From the NCBI GenBank assembly GCA_963978905.1, contig OZ022259.1:52532727-52596726 (forward strand): a stretch of 64,000 nucleotides of DNA. Reading direction: 5' to 3'. Below are positions 63,601 to 64,000 of this stretch, piece after piece. This DNA is from Trichostrongylus colubriformis (lineage: Eukaryota > Nematoda > Chromadorea > Rhabditida > Trichostrongylidae). The translations under genes were made by a program, and so were the position numbers. Within the stretch, counting starts at the first letter, position 1. The number at the start of each line of letters is the position of its first letter. The notes beneath the pieces were generated by a model, which saw nothing but the letters and a program-made list of their open reading frames with translations, did not search any database and had not been told where the DNA came from.

Positions 63601-63760
63601 AGAAATTCAGACTGCCTTAATCAGCATTTTTGCTGCATTGCATGGGCGAGCCTTGGTTACTGTACATCGCCAGGTCAGCGATCATACATGACGCAGTATT
63701 GTCAGGCTATTTGTGGTGTGTGTAGAGGATCATCTGGATCAACCACATATAATACTCAAG
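48690..63760 (+). CDS. tyr: Secreted tyrosinase with ShK modules (3' end uncertain)
   Basis: Type-3 copper oxidase; nematode family members are thought to act on phenolic substrates, e.g. in cuticle or eggshell hardening. Exons: 48690-48827, 49827-49980, 50043-50139, 50219-50356, 51116-51296, 51352-51474, 53744-53813, 54054-54154, 54442-54574, 55093-55159, 55235-55320, 59265-59320, 59583-59645, 61014-61149, 62323-62454, 63469-63557 (weak donor), 63586-63760. Residues 1-20 are a signal peptide (MLWFTILYGVLSYAITTNAQ). CuA: IARIHSQF, GAHSGPAFLPWHREF. CuB: HGGPH and DPLFFNHHSMIDHVW. A Cys-rich segment (CGSKYLFCDLSH; EDRCYLGQC) and a TPTPTTQPP linker precede ShK 1 (GECSRNPSYM), ShK 2 (GECRNNPAWM), a poly-Thr linker and ShK 3 (YCTSPGQRSYM). 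All exon phases agree to 62454. The last two junctions are tentative; an alternative end is the in-frame stop at 62499-62501. Confidence 0.87.
49006..49186. mobile_element. GGCCG-TIR MITE, tyrosinase intron 1
   Basis: Diverged copy of the CAGACTT-TGCGATTTTG subtype with the GCACGCGATACTACGACC interior shared with 24910-25029 and 38349-38496. The remainder of intron 1 (48828-49826) has no recognised feature. Confidence 0.7.
50633..51000. mobile_element. TIR element, GGGTGTGTA...ATGTCGAA family
   Basis: GGGTGTGTACACCTATGACA faces TTCGACATAAGTGTACACACC, 368 bp apart. Same family as 60139-60495. Confidence 0.75.
51696..52157 (-). mobile_element. MITE family A, tyrosinase intron 6
   Basis: TTAAAGGAACCGGAAGGGGG to CCCCTTCTGGTGTCTTTAA. 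Abuts family B directly at TTTAAAGG (52153-52160). Confidence 0.85.
52584..52655 (-). tRNA. tRNA-like sequence (pseudo-tRNA or SINE head), anticodon-position GGA
   Basis: Minus strand, 72 nt: acceptor GTGTCGG/CCGGCAC, D arm GTG-TAATAGATTAG-CAC, anticodon arm TATCC-CCGGAAA-GGATG, variable AAGT, T arm GCGGG-TTCGAGT-CCCGT. The cloverleaf is complete. GGA would read Ser, but position 33 is C instead of U and the long Ser variable arm is absent. A related sequence at 62129-62200 shares the flank CTGAGTTATGGGCAAA. Most likely a tRNA-derived repeat, not a working tRNA. Confidence 0.55.
52878..53350. repeat. Long near-perfect palindrome (~470 bp)
   Basis: Arms 52878-53098 and 53130-53350 are almost exact complements (TAATGTATTAGAAGTTCTTC...; CGTTTCGACAGGATCGTCTT...) around a ~31-bp centre. 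A further outer pair, TTTAGTCAAAAAATTAAAG (52855) and CTTTAATTTTTTGACTAAA-like (53392), extends it with a ~40-bp insertion on the right. Confidence 0.9.
54204..54255. repeat. Imperfect hairpin in tyrosinase intron 8
   Basis: GGCGTTTTGGCCACACCC pairs with GGGGTGTAGCCAGAACGCC around ATTAGTAATCCG. Confidence 0.7.
56095..56989. mobile_element. Adjacent MITE families B and A
   Basis: Family B (GAATCGTCCACGGAAAAATG...GTGGGCGATTCCTTTGAA) is followed without a gap by family A (GGAACCGGAAGGGGTCCGAA...CCTTCTGGCGTGTTTAA). The same two families also abut at 52153-52160, in the other order. Confidence 0.85.
58866..59036. mobile_element. GGCCG-TIR MITE, tyrosinase intron 11
   Basis: GGCCGCGGTCGTCGATTACT is opposed by GTGAGTATGACCGCGGCC, with a GCAGCCACGCCC inner arm shared with the eIF4A copies. 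Confidence 0.75.
59721..60028. mobile_element. TIR element, AAATCCGCCAAAAAATCG ends
   Basis: AGCGGATCGCGGGTGGGG...AAATCCGCCAAAAAATCGCG faces its complement at 59990-60028. No coding recognised. Tyrosinase intron 13. Confidence 0.85.
60139..60495. mobile_element. TIR element, GGGTGTGTAGCCTTATGTCG ends
   Basis: GGGTGTGTAGCCTTATGTCG and CGACATAAGGCCACACACCC form the ends, 357 bp apart. Half-elements with the same terminus occur at about 8120 and 9660. Confidence 0.85.
62129..62200 (-). repeat. tRNA-like repeat, second copy
   Basis: Minus strand contains GGGTTCGAGTACC (B-box-like) and GTAGTGTAGCGCATATG (A-box-like) with a GGTCGCG/TCCGGGACC-type acceptor. Flank CTGAGTTATGGGCAAA is shared with the 52584 copy. 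Base pairing is poorer, so it is a decayed member. Confidence 0.6.
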
Positions 63761-63804
63761 GTAAATCTTATAAACAGAAAGCTAGGCGGGCCTGTACATG
63801 TTAG

Positions 63805-64000
63805 GACAGAATTTCGCAACGAGGCGTGTGACGCTCGACGCGATGCGTGCAAGCCATTGTGGCTGCGTGTAGTTAGGTCCTGAAGCGATTATCCATACCC
63901 GCCTTATCTTAGGCGTACCACAACCCAACTATACACGGCGACTTTAGCTCACGCCAAACGCAGCCACACGAACTTCCTGTCTTAATGCTATACACCATCT
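63805..64000. other. Right edge, family H hairpin repeat
   Basis: No coding recognised. GTAGTTAGGTCCTGAAGCGA...CACAACCCAACTAT is a family H copy (about 63835-63965). Whether the tyrosinase gene continues beyond the window is not visible. Confidence 0.5.

Overview
The window is nuclear DNA of a multicellular eukaryote, most probably a clade V (rhabditid or strongylid, hookworm-like) nematode. The basis is protein content and gene architecture: hsp-16-type small heat-shock proteins in two subtypes, a tyrosinase with ShK modules, eIF4A split into many short exons, TTTCAG-type splice acceptors, and introns packed with short transposon-derived repeats and poly-G/poly-C runs. No bacterial, CRISPR or viral feature was seen. 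Species is not determined. All exon boundaries were deduced by eye from reading frame, GT/AG sites and paralogue comparison; no alignment or search was run.

Layout. (1) 1-6354: the 3' part of a KLHL20-like BTB/Kelch gene (copy 1), running in from the left edge. One intron carries a 4.25-kb inserted block (1365-5612) with Helitron-type ends; it contains a ~1.56-kb (TG)n tract and about 13 tandem units of 147 bp. (2) 6355-11584: repeat-rich intergenic DNA with a decayed mariner (8323-9258) and a short Helitron-like element (10469-11231). (3) 11585-24522: a complete 16-exon KLHL20-like gene (copy 2). Its 3' half is a paralogue of copy 1, exon for exon. Its large introns hold a fold-back Tc1/mariner, a ~1.1-kb inverted repeat and other elements. 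(4) 27840-39888: four hsp-16-type genes, two of an A subtype on + (at 28020 and 38880, each with a heat-shock element and TATA box) and two of a B subtype on - (30139-32469 and 34365-36109). (5) 42391-47291: eIF4A (DEAD-box RNA helicase). (6) 48690 to at least 63760: a secreted tyrosinase with ShK modules, reaching or passing the right edge.

The genes do not form an operon or one pathway. Copy 1 and copy 2 are a tandem duplication, and the hsp-16 genes are a local family probably under heat-shock-factor control; the other neighbours look unrelated. Much of the remaining DNA consists of terminal-inverted-repeat elements of at least nine recognisable families, often nested. The most informative observations are the Helitron insertion with its intact empty site in the paralogous intron, and a fragment of an eIF4A exon copied, with an adjacent MITE, into a later intron of the same gene, where it could act as a poison exon.
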